The notes under the pieces are model-generated. The model saw only the letters and a list, made by a program, of their open reading frames with translations. It made no database searches and had not been told where the DNA came from. Below, in pieces: positions 11,980-23,533 of a DNA stretch of 64,000 nt. Source of the DNA: Branchiostoma belcheri (Eukaryota; Chordata; Leptocardii; Amphioxiformes; Branchiostomatidae); contig NW_017804098.1 in the NCBI RefSeq assembly GCF_001625305.1, positions 1,170,689 to 1,234,688 on the forward strand, read 5' to 3'. The first letter of the stretch is position 1; every line of letters starts with the position of its first letter. Both the position numbers and the translations under genes were made by a program.

Positions 11980-14900
11980 TTATCGTAGATCCTCCATCTC
12001 CCCTGAGATAGTTCTCTTGATCCTCAGTAGCATTGTTGTCAGCCATTGGTCAAGCCGAGTAATGGAGTCATAGTCCTTGACCTGCAAGAGGAGCAAAAGT
12101 CAGGATGCTCTTTTCTTCTCTTCCAAGTGCTTAATAAATACATGTACCTGTACGTTACATGTCATACAACTTAAACATTTGTAGCCTTATAAATGTATTC
12201 AAGTCATCGAGATACCTGCCAAAATTCAATACCTTATAAGTGACAAAGCGGCCATTTATAATCACATGATGTAAAAGCTATGCAATTCAGATCTTGTGTT
12301 GCCAACATGTTTTCATTTCCTTTGTGGAAAACAAATGAGTCTACGTAATGATTGACAAGATACAAGCTGTACTCACAGCATCTGTGTACATGTCTGCATT
12401 CTGCTCCTCCAGAGCTGTCATCAAAGTCTACAAGATGAAAAGAAAGCAGAGTGTTAAATCAAAACTTAACAGCTGAAATAAAAACTTAATGGCTAACTTT
12501 TCATTCTCACAATGTTCACATGTTCATAAATGATGTTGACACCATATGCAATGAAATACACATCATTTAGACAACATGATGAATGTCTTACCTTGAGAAG
12601 TTTACATTCCCGAGTATCTGAGAAAGCTGCAAACATCTCTTCATACTTCTGCACAGCTTGCTGAAAGAAACAACATAAACATGCTCCTTCAGAGTGGCAA
12701 TCTGGAAAGAACTATGCATGGGAATTTCTTTCTTCCATTCATACATTATTTTCAGAAATTCAAGGCAGTTCAGAGATCTAGATATTCTAGAAGTATCCAG
12801 AGTCCATACCTGAGCATTAAGCAGGTCCACACACAGGTGACATAGAGCTGCCTTGAAGAAGTACTCCTTAGCACTGTATTTTAGAAGGCTGTTGTCCATG
12901 GCTGTAACAGCAACCTTTTTGCAGAAAGATTTTGTGAAACTTTTTATGAGCAGTGTGTGAAACATGAGTGCCATAATCATACAAGCATTTTCATGGTTCA
13001 AAATGTGTTTGCTCACATCATGCTTTTTGTAATCTTTCAAGGTTTCCCACATCTTCAGGCACAGTTAAACTGAGAGATAAACATGCCCAACATTTGCATA
13101 CTGACATAAAGGCAAACAAATATTCACAATGAAAAAAAAAGTTTGACATAGTCTTTAGTACACCAATGGTAACACATCAGACATCACTCTTAACAAAGCT
13201 CACTGCATAACATACCTGTTCATAGATCTCTATGGCTTTAGGATATTGCTCAAGCTGGGCTGCATACTGGGCCACCTTCAACAAACACTTGTTTGCAGAG
13301 CTGAAAGACAAAACATGTTCATAGGATTGTCATTTTCAACCTTCCTTTTTCTAACAATAATGCCATATTTGTCCTATAATAACCATGCATTGGCCTAATG
13401 CAACACAACATTAAATAGACAAATGGGGTTATCTCATGTACATCCTTCTCCAAACAACTACATTACCATACTTTGTGTAGGTCATGATTCACTACTGATA
13501 TCTAAACCAGGGCAGAATAAAATTTCTACACTCCAGACTTATACGCATACATGTATACATGTACATGTACCTAACAACAGTACTTTATCAATACTGGTGA
13601 TTAGTGACAGTGAGTTGAAATAGCACCATGCACGAATCAAGCTAAAATTTATATCGTTAAACATGAAAAAACCCTGGGGTTTACGACTGCAAAGACAATG
13701 TCCTTCATGACTGCAAGTAATGGAGTCATTTGGTGGAGGGGCTATATGTAGTTACGGTGTGATATATTCTTACTTTCTTATAACTTGTCCGCATATAAAG
13801 ACTGCCATGAAGTCAAAGTCATGAAGTGGCATTTCCATTTGACACCTTCATATATTAGCTATCTACTAAAGTGTAGTTCATCATGTGACAGTTATAACCA
13901 TGAAAAATCTAATAGAACTAGAAAGGCCAATATTTGCTTTGGAGCAAATACAGCGATGGGTTCACCACATTTTACGACATGGCAGGGAAAGAATGGGAAA
14001 CACAAGGGAAAACAATGATTTACATTGATATAACTATAATATGAAGTAAAATACAACTAAAACAACAGTTGGATAGCTATTCCCTACTTTATTGGTTAGG
14101 ATTTTTAATTGCATAATGCAAACTGTTGATTTTCAAAATAAAAAAAAAACGTCCATGCCCGGCATTCCAATGCTGGAGCAGGAAAGCTTGAAATACCTAC
14201 CAAAACACTTGAATACAGACATACTGTCAGTATGGAAACTGTGCAGAGGAAATGCTCTGTGCAGGTGTTAATCAAGTTAAATCCCAACAGCCAATCAGCA
14301 AGAAGTATAGAGGAAAGCTGCATGCCTATTGGTTGATGCCCTGCATTCCATTGTGATGACTCATGCCCAAACGTGGTAAACAAGGCAGACTAACACAGTA
14401 ATACATTTGCTATAACACAGCCAAAAAACTCAAATAAAACCATTCTAAAAGCCTGCATCACAATAATTTAAAAAACGCCTAGGGGTATTTGCCCACTGTA
14501 CCTCCATACCAAATTTCAGGACCTTAGGCCCTAAAATGAAGAAGCTGAATCCATTTAAAGATATGGCAGGAGGAGGAGGAGAAGGAGAAGAAACATCAGA
14601 AAAAGCAATATGGTTTCACCACACCACTTCGTGGTGTGGTGAACCCATAATAATATGGTATGAAATCTGTCTCCAACCTAGGACTGGTGACTCTATGGCA
14701 TCTGTTCACTGAGCGCTCATGAATAACATATTTCTGGTATGACAACACCAGCAACTTTAGTGGTTTGACAGATACAGCCTTCTTTACAGGTTAAATATGA
14801 ATGGTGGAGGAGAAATGGAAGGGTTGCTGACGAAAACATTTTCATTACCTTCGTCTTCGGAAGCCATTGAACAGCAGAGGAAACAACACAATGAACAGTT

Positions 14901-17900
14901 CTACTCACTACAGAATACCAGTAGCAAGAACAGGTGACACAGACAGCCATGTACACGTGTGTATGAAATGCGATGTTATGGCATGAATAGTAGTGACAGA
15001 AACAGATGTGTTTTTAGTTATTAATGACCACTCTGGTGCTGCTACATAATGCATAATTTATGCAAATGTCCAAGATCTCCTTGTCTGGAAATACTTGAAA
15101 GGCAATAGGACAGAAAAGGGGACAACAAAAAATTTAAAGCTAAAGGAAAGGGCAGTCAACTGTGCTGCATCAGAAATATAAACTTGCATGGTAGATCGGT
15201 TCTCTGTGAGCTTCATCTTTGCATGCACAGGATTTATGTACTGATAGAATAAGGTCCAAGTTTTTACAAAAATCAAAATTAAACCAACTTGCGTGATGCA
15301 AAATTTCATCCAGACAAATGTTGGATATACATACGAAATTATCTTTTACCTGCATCAGAGCTATTTGTCAGCAACTGCCAATGGTCACATTAAGTGCTAG
15401 CCTAGGGTATTACATGGGTAGGGTAGTGCCTTGGTTCTAAATCTGTCTAATTATCATCAAAGATACATGAGGGATGTGAATCTTGCAACACTAACCTCTT
15501 ATACAGTCATATGCCATGCTGCCTAATGAACAGATTTACTGATTTGAAAAAAAGTTTCTTTTAAAGAAAATCTTATGTTCCTACATGTATATGTACAATG
15601 TACATTGTATGTGAAACAGTCCCCTTACATGTATGCATGATTTCTTTCATCTGCACTCCAGTGAGACCATGTTATGATTTGCATTTTAAAGAACCAGGCT
15701 CAGTGGGATTTATTCCTCAGCTGGGTTATGATAAAATGTAGAATATTGTTCAATAGTCAAACTCCTAGTATGTGTGGCCCACCTTGATGATTCTTCTCCC
15801 TTGTAGTAGTCGGCAGCCTGTTCATAGTTAGAGATTGCCTGGAAGAAAGAAGAGAGAAACTCTGGTTGATGACATTAGAATGGGACCAGTCCAATGTCAT
15901 TAGAATTTCACATATCTGTCAGAACTGCTGTCTGTAAAAGATACAGAGTATGATTAAGTATACATTACAATGGATACTAAACAAATAAAACAAAAAAATC
16001 AATGGATACTGCATGCTTCATCATTCTAAAACCTTTACTCCAAGTTCATTAGCAATTGAATTAATGGCACAAACCTTGTCAATATCCACAATCTCTGTCT
16101 CATAAATCTCAGCTATGGAAATGTGGTTCTTGGCAGCAATGGTGAATCGGCCCTGGACATGGAAACAGTCATTTAAAGCTGCTGTATATAAGAGTTACCC
16201 AAAAGTTCTAGTAAATGTTAGTCAACCACAAGAATATAAAAATATTAGATAACGTTATTGTGCATGTGAAAGCAAACCATGAAAAAAATGGTCCACAAAT
16301 CCATGGAATAGAAGATGGCACATAAGCAATGTACTCACCATATCAGTAAATATTTCAACAGCTCTGGAAATGCAGTTGACAGCCTCTGTAGTACAAAAAG
16401 GAGGGAATGATGTTGAGGTAAACTATGATACATGTCTATGGCCATGGTGTACCCACTCCAGCATGGCAGATGAGATATTGTTGTCTTCGTCAGAAGGACT
16501 ATGAAATTGTCTCGCCGGAGTGTGGGGAACTGCGTATTTTGCGATATAACTCTGGAAGGCATGATTCGACGTCCATGATTTTTGGCAGGCATATTACCGC
16601 TGTTGAGGCCAAAGTCAAGTACAAGTTTCGGCTTCGTGGGGGGTCCGTGCGTCACGTTAGTGTACCTTTTGTGTTTGTGGCTTGTTAGCAAGATAACTCA
16701 AGTATTTGTAAAATGTTGATTATAATTCTTGGTGTGGTGCTTACTATTGTCGGGACCAAGGTTAAGTTTGTTACTGAGCTTTGTGGGGGGTTTCGTTGTG
16801 ACTACAGGGGGCATTTTGTTAATTTTTCTTGTGAGCAGGATAACTTTTGTATGTGTGGATGGAAGTTAATGAAATTTGATAGGCATATTACTGTCGTGGT
16901 CTCCAAGATTGAGTTCAAAGATGAGAGTCGTGGAGGTCGTTATGTCCCCGTAATAGGACCTTTTGTGTTTAGAAATCCCCACCTACATCTGCTTGGAGAC
17001 AGCCGACAGCTGGATATAGCCGGGGAACCCCATAATGGGATGGGATCAAATGACGTTACATTGAGGGATTGTACTATAACTTCAGCAGGGGGAGGATAGG
17101 TTGGACATATGTCAGGTTATTTTCTACGGCCACACCAAGTAATTGCTATGGATGACGTCCACTGGAGACCTTAAATCTAATTACCTTAAATTTAAGGAAA
17201 GCGCGCAATAAAAACGCGATGGGCCGAAAAACGAGATGCCTAGATTTGGAATATACTAACTGTAGAAGTACAAATGTTAGGACACAAAGAACACAAGAAA
17301 CAAGTCTTCTATTTGTCATAAAGACAAATTAACAAAACAGCAGTAGTCACCCTGTTCTGATTCTTTCCTTTATAACATCTTCTCTTATTATATTTTGCGG
17401 CGCTGTCGTGACACTTTCAACACAGTAAGAATTTCTTCAACTTTTTTTTTTCCAGTAACAGTCCAAACTCAAATAACGTAGGGGGGGGGGGTAACACGGG
17501 TGACGACGCATCTGTATAATCTGCGGCAAACCGTTTCAGGGTGTTCTGTACCATAAAAATGATACAGAGATTCTTTTGTTCTTTAGACCAAATTGATTAT
17601 TAAAAAGAGTGAAGAATACGCATGTTAATTTCTCTAGAACGATGTACCTCTGACGAAGACATGAGATCTCCGACCTCTAGTTTGATTTAAGTTATAAAAA
17701 CCTTTCTATCAGGTATATAGTACTGTTATGAAATGTGTTGTTAGACTTATAAATTATACAACATTTTGCATACTACACACCTTGAGGATCAGTCTTCTTG
17801 TAGCAGTTCCCTGCATCCACAAAACACGTGGCTGCCTCATGCTTGCTGTTCAGTTGGATCTGAAGTTTGGCTGCCTCACAGAAGGCATTGCCAGCAGCTG

Positions 17901-18724
17901 GTTTTGGAAGTAAATATCATATTTGAACTGTCTGTATATGTGCATATGGACAAGGCTGGACATGTATAAATAACTTAATATCAACATACATCTATAACGT
18001 TATATGTTAAATACCATAATTTCCATGTGTGCAACTAAACTCTAGATGTTAATTTTTGCATTAAGAATTAATTTTGCTGATCAATCACAAATGCTTGCCA
18101 CATGCCATCAAATCCTCTGACTACACTCTATACTATAGACGTAAGTATGGATTAGTCATCACCTATTTTAACAGAAATGTAACATAACATAATATACTAT
18201 AACAGTTAACGTTAACAGTTACAAAAGGGTAAACAAAACAGATTTTTCTGGTACAGAGTATACTTGGCATAAGGGTCTTAGATAATATGAGTCATGATAA
18301 GTCAATCAGAAAGATTCCCACCCTTCCCCTCTGTATACAGTAAATCACAATTTTTTATGGCAGATATTAAATTCTGGAGGAGAAGGCTTCGCTGGTCCTC
18401 ACCGCTCCATTTCTTTGCCACTTTGAACATGTTGGCAGCCCGCACGTACATGTCAGCCGCGTCCTCCAGCTTGGTTGAGCCACTAGAAAACATAAAGGAC
18501 GCACATTAGCAGCATCAAAACCTCTGAAGCCTAGCTGTAGAATGAATCAAAATACACCACAATAGAGGAAGACTATGATCACGCCCCTCTCGGCTTTATG
18601 CACCATAGCAAGGATCGATCTCAACTCACCCTCCAAACAGGGAGCCGAAAAATCCCTGGGACGACTTCACTTTCTTCTCCGCTTGGATCATCAGTTGTTG
18701 GGCTTCTTCTTCTTTTGCTGCCAT
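11980..18724 (-). CDS. NAPA: Alpha-soluble NSF attachment protein (alpha/beta-SNAP)
   Basis: A cytosolic adaptor that binds SNARE complexes and recruits and stimulates the ATPase NSF, so that SNAREs are recycled after fusion. Eleven minus-strand exons: 18630-18724, 18403-18482, 17781-17897, 16339-16385, 16075-16152, 15783-15838, 13216-13300, 12810-12914, 12592-12660, 12377-12427, 11980-12081. The sum is 885 nt, giving 294 residues and TAA, against 295 in human alpha-SNAP. Recognisable blocks are [79 protein letters not shown] and [18 protein letters not shown]. The C-terminal NSF-stimulating segment is [17 protein letters not shown], and the protein ends EDLR. These are the TPR-like helices of the SNAP fold; gamma-SNAP is a poorer match. 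The gene is head-to-head with CATSPER1, about 1 kb away. Intron 3 holds a degenerate tandem repeat and intron 6 a hairpin-ended repeat. Confidence 0.97.
14430..14650. repeat. Repeat-derived segment ending in a strong hairpin (NAPA intron 6)
   Basis: A GA-rich tract (ggaggaggaggagaaggag, about 14570-14590) is followed by a perfect hairpin. The arms are TTCACCACACCAC (14615-14627) and its complement (14631-14643), with a 3-nt loop. The layout resembles the terminus of a dispersed repeat. No second terminus or duplication was located, so the element boundaries are uncertain. Confidence 0.45.
16544..16971 (+). repeat. Degenerate tandem repeat of about 143-bp units (NAPA intron 3)
   Basis: Three units can be aligned by eye, starting near 16544, 16688 and 16832. 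Each begins with a GATATAACTC / AGATAACTC / AGGATAACTT block, then carries a GGCATATTAC-like or TACTATTGTC block, an A-A-G-T-C-A-A-G-T-like block and a GGGGGGT/GTGGAGGT block. Units are diverged by perhaps a third. Translation gives two repeated peptide-like stretches (around [11 protein letters not shown] and [11 protein letters not shown]) but no continuous reading frame. I regard the open frames here as by-products of the repeat. Confidence 0.55.
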
Positions 18725-19758
18725 TTTATTCGTCCCGAGCGTTTACCAATATGTACAGAAGTGTGAGATTTGATCGAAAGTTGAGTGGGAGATAGCAAAT
18801 CCCTGATTTCTGCGGTGATATTCTCAGTACGCACACGTCAGGTCGTCCGCCATGAAAGTTCAGCTAATCACCTGACCTGAGGACATGACGTCATGTCCCG
18901 ACCAGCATGCACCGGGGTATTTATTTCTAGCAGACGACAAAACAGCTGTCACTAACGTGTTGGTTATATGCTAGATGCGAGCGGGGATTAACAGTAAGGC
19001 CCTTGATTGTTATATCACCAGAATTAAAGTTAGAGTTATACAAACGTAAAGTTGGTCCATGTTTGGAAAGACTAAGGAAAGCCTAACTCCAAACTCAAAC
19101 TCGTCGAGCTCGAGATTGAAAACACAATAGGGTCACGCCTAGCCAAGGTGCCTGCATCCGCAAGGACAAACTATGAAAAGGAGACTCGGGCCTTTGGGGA
19201 AATCACTTCTATGGATTGTAAAGTATCCCCAAGATACTAGTAGATCGTTTGCGAAGAACGCGTTTATCTATTGTGTATTCCCATTTGCCAAGACTACAGT
19301 AACCCTCTAGTCTAACGTCACAGCTCATCCGCTACGTTTGTGGTGATTGAGTAGGCAGGTAGTTTCTCCATCCACTTCGTAGATCTTTGTTTTAAAGAAC
19401 ATATGGAAAAGAGGATGTAGACGTACTTCATATGCTCTTCAGCACACTACTTAATGGTATCTGGTATGTTTATGAATATAAATTATATAAACATACTAAT
19501 CAGATACGGTGTAGACATGTTCGTCAAGTTCTAGAACAAAACATTGGGCGTTTACCGTAGTGTAGTTGTGAGTCACCATTGCCATTGTCGATCCATAGTT
19601 ACGGGATAGAATGTATATATATTCGCCAGGACTGCATAACTATACCGCTCCGTTCTGACATACGTTCCTGTCGTCCTCGGTACCAGGATCAGGTGGCAGG
19701 TGTTTCTCCAAGTTCTTGCTGTCACAAGGCAAGTAAAACCAGGAGACAATCCCTCGTC
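18725..19758. promoter_or_regulatory. Divergent interval between NAPA and CATSPER1
   Basis: A stretch of 1034 bp lies between the two start codons and contains both 5' ends. I find no exon with support. CATSPER1 may have an untranslated first exon here. A housekeeping gene (alpha-SNAP) and a probably germline-restricted channel gene share this interval, so any shared promoter would have to be tissue-selective in one direction. Confidence 0.35.
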
Positions 19759-22700
19759 ATGGACGGACAAGAGTCTGAACCATCAGCCAGCCTTCCTAAA
19801 CGGAAGAAAAAGAGACGACAATCTGTGGCCCCATTAGATCCTAATTGGGGCCCATCCAAATCGAGATGCCCATCTCATGTTTCGGACTCACGACCAAGCT
19901 CGGAAGCCATCTCTGATGAAACCTCTCGGTCTGGTACTGCTAACCTGTTCCTCGGTAGCGTCAGGGACACACGCATTCGTACACGCGGCGTGCGTTCCCA
20001 AGAACAGACCGATCGGCTGGAGGTCGTCACGAAGAGGAGAGTAAGACCACGGCGGTATCGGGAAGAGTGCCGCCAAGAAGGTGGATAAAGGTGAAGGAGG
20101 AACTGCTGAAGAACGCGAGCCCTCTCCGCAGAGCTGTGTACGACATGGTGGAGTCTAACTTCTTCGGCGGGATGATCCTTGTAGTGATCCTACTGAACAC
20201 CGCCATGCTTGTGGTGCAGACATTTGAGGAGATAGAAGTTGGCGCAGGTTAGTGATATAGGACTATTGCTTTATACTGTACCACTATTTAAAGTACTTCA
20301 TAGACTGTTGCGTGCTGCATACACATGGATATTTGTATATGATCAAGCAACAACCTGTACCTGCAGGGTCCTTTTTCCTGGTGCTGGACAATCTGTTTAG
20401 TGGTGTCTACATGCTGGAGTGCGCCATGAAGTTGTACGCCTATCGTGGTTCCTACTTCAAAGAAGGGCGGAATGACTTAGGTTAGTGAAGTGACATAAAT
20501 TTTTGGCGATACAATACGTTATCATTGTTTCATTTTTACTACTAGTACTACTTGAGAGGAGTTGATAGGTTACATGCCCATGATTCAATTCTATGGCACA
20601 ATATCACTGATTCTTCTTTTCTCTCCTAACTTCTTTTACCAGATTTCATCATAGTGATGTTCAACCTGGTTGACGTCATCATGGACCTGTATACAGGCGG
20701 TGCACCATCCAGTGCCACGTCAGGCACAGAGTCAGCTGAAATCTTCCGTCTGTTCCGCATCTTCCGAGCACTCAGGGCACTGAGAGCTATCAGGTACGTT
20801 TTAACCCCGACAGAATCAGCAGACACTTTGATTTTGAAACTGACGGATCCTATCGGGAAGTTCAAATGCCGTTTTACAGTAGCTGGATACTGGCCTAATT
20901 GTAGTAACGTTAATGTTGGACATTTTTCTGTTGTCTTTAGATTTCTGGGTAACCTGCAAGTGATCATGACAACCTGTTTGCAGTCCATCCAGTCCATGGG
21001 TGCCATCTTCCTGCTCATGTCACTGTTCTTGTGTATCCTTAACAACGCCGTATTGATAGCACAGGGCCTAGTTCAGTCGTGTATGGTAAAAGACAGACGC
21101 TTTTGTTTACCCCAACATTATCTATTGATACAATGATTAGCGTCGTATTCATAGCAGCGATGTTTCTTCGAATTACTACTTTGACCGAAAACCAGACATG
21201 TTTGCGGTGATAGGGCGGGGACTGTACTCGGGCATATACGCTGACAATGGTCGGTTCGACAACCTGGCAATCGCCATGTTTACGCTATTCCAGCTGCTGA
21301 CGCTGGACGATTGGTATTACATTTACAGTGACGCAGTCAAAAACGACCCAGGTATTATAGTGTAGCTGACGTCAGCTTGTTCCGTAATATATCGTGACAT
21401 CGTGACGAATTATGAGTGGATTTTGCCACAATGAATATTTCAATTAATGAATGTGAAGGATGTACACATATTTTTACTCCGAGGTTCAGCTTGAACGCCA
21501 AAGTCATGATTTTATGATAGCGTGAGGATGATAAAATGCAGGAAGCGTCTTTGTGATGTAGATATTGCATTCCATCTATTTTGCAGGTCAATGGCACATC
21601 TTTCTCTACCTCTTCCTCTATATCATCATGGAGTACTTCATCTTCCTCAAGCAAGTACACCCAGAATCTATTCGTTATTTTTATGATCAAACTTGTTTAA
21701 GCAGGGTTTTCTAAGACGAAAATAGCAATGCTGACTTTTAAACAATTAGTGCCTTTCGCATGTCCGGGTTAATATGTTGTAAAGCTATTTCTAATTTGTG
21801 TGTTCAGCTTATTTGTTGCTGTACTGGTGGACAACTTTCAGCTGACTTTAAAGGAACATGCAGAATCAAGGAAGCACAAGAGGAAGCACAAGGTGACGGG
21901 TTCAAAATATCCTTAGAAAAGAATCGCTATATTGATTATCCCACCGATTAGATATTTGCTAACTTTTGTTACAGCTATACAGTCAAAACTGCCAAGGTGA
22001 CCACCTTTTCAAGCTGGCCACCTGGCAATGGTGACCATTTTTTCACTGGACAGGTTTGCTTGTATGCATTATCCCTGCTCACTGGTCCTCTTTCCTTTCA
22101 GCATGCTGCTGATGAAGACTCTGATGACGACTGGTATGATGACTATGAGTCATCAAGTTATGGTAAGATGCAGCAATATTGTTTTTTTTTTACTTTGCAT
22201 ATTATTTCATTGAACAGTTGATAAACAAAACATATCTGATAGGCAATAAAACACATAACGTTAGATGTATTCTGGCATAATAGACGTCATAGATGTATTT
22301 GACAACATGCATGAATGATAACTTATAGTTTCTGTTTTTTGGGAATTGGGTCTATAATTGATAACATGGATGAAATGTTGTATAATCGGGAGGTAGTGTG
22401 AAAAATATCATTGTACCTCTTACTGGTATCAATAGTACTGTCCTGAAATAATCAAGTAGATGCTTTTGGATCTTTGCCAAATATTCAGATGAGAGCGAGG
22501 AGGAAGATGTGCTGCACCTACACAAGAAAAAGACAATCAACAGCTACTATCCTGAAGGCTATACAAGCAGGTATAGATACACTAGTCTTTGAGCTAAAAG
22601 GTTCTTTTATTCCTTTTGCACACCAGAGGCTACATATTTCACAATGTGTTAGTTACTGCTGTCTCTTGCTCTGTCCTCAGAGTCTCCTTCTTGTATATGC

Positions 22701-23244
22701 CTTGTTTTGTTGGTTAAATTTAAGCTAGTTTTTCACTGGGAAAAGCAATAGCTCCTATGTTGTATTATTTATACATTTGTACTTTCAGGGAGAAGGAACT
22801 GATGACTCGGTCCTTCCAGCTGCTGGCCTCTTTGGAGTACAATAACCACATTCTGCAGAACCAAATGACCACTGTGGACAACTTTATTGATCTTGTGGTA
22901 AGTCAACCGTCTCTATACATGCCTGGGAAAAGAAGTGAAAACTTGTAGACTTGTATAGGACTCATGCTTTACTGCATTTCAATTCAACTTCTGACACTTA
23001 GAACATCTGTGGGAATATTAGTCAATTGGAATGCATAATGTATATACATGGCATAGCCTATGCCCGAAAGTTATGAAGTATAAAACTACAACACTTTTAC
23101 TTGGTCAATTACATGAGAAGCCTAATTAACTGGCTGGTAGCAAGGTTCTTGATATAGATAACAAACTCTACCTTAACTTTCTACATATTGTACATATTAC
23201 TATATCCTGAGTTTGTTTGATTGCAGGTTGAGGAGGACATGTAA
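19759..23244 (+). CDS. CATSPER1: Cation channel sperm-associated protein 1 (CatSper pore subunit)
   Basis: One of four pore-forming subunits of the flagellar, pH-sensitive Ca2+ channel of sperm. Exons: 19759-20247, 20367-20480, 20643-20793, 20941-21032, 21196-21351, 21587-21650, 21808-21892, 22102-22162, 22489-22570, 22789-22897, 23227-23244 (TAA). The six-helix plan is complete. S1 is MILVVILLNTAMLVVQ and S2 is SFFLVLDNLFSGVYMLE. S4 carries Arg every third residue (RLFRIFRALRALRAIR). The pore loop is FQLLTLDDWYYIY, with the T-x-D-x-W CatSper filter, and S6 is YFIFLNLFVAVLVDNFQ. An acidic linker and a final helix near QLLASLEYNNHI follow; that tail and the LTLDDW filter favour CATSPER1 over CATSPER2-4. 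The N-terminus is basic (KRKKKRR) and lacks the His-rich region of mammals. Exon 1 needs a frame change between 19959 and 20085, which could be a 50-nt intron (20041-20090) or a sequence error. Intron 6 uses a GC donor. Length is about 470 residues. Confidence 0.92.
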
Positions 23245-23533
23245 GAACTGCTACACACTACGGATATTGGAACACACATCTTCTGACATGAAGTTGAAGA
23301 CATACTGTGGCCATTGATATTGAGCGATTCTAAACAGCCCTAAATGATGACTGTCATTCATTAAAGACTTGCTTTAAGTCTTGTTCAAGTCTCCGTCTCA
23401 TGCCATAGAAATAATGACAAGCTCTTGGCTACTAAGTATATGTACAGCTATGCACAACTACAGCTATATGTACAACTTAACCAGCAAGGCAGTTCAGTAG
23501 GAGTTAGTCACACATGGGGGAGACAATGTTGTC
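23245..23533. other. 289-bp tail-to-tail spacer between CATSPER1 and CATSPERG
   Basis: An ATTAAA at 23360-23365 (plus) is a candidate CATSPER1 polyadenylation signal. No clear AATAAA is seen for CATSPERG on the minus strand, so its transcript may run into the CATSPER1 3' end. Confidence 0.4.

Noticed and set aside
16425..17099. Two sizeable plus-strand open frames in a NAPA intron
   Set aside because: They repeat each other at roughly 143-bp spacing and match no family; they are read-through of a degenerate tandem repeat.
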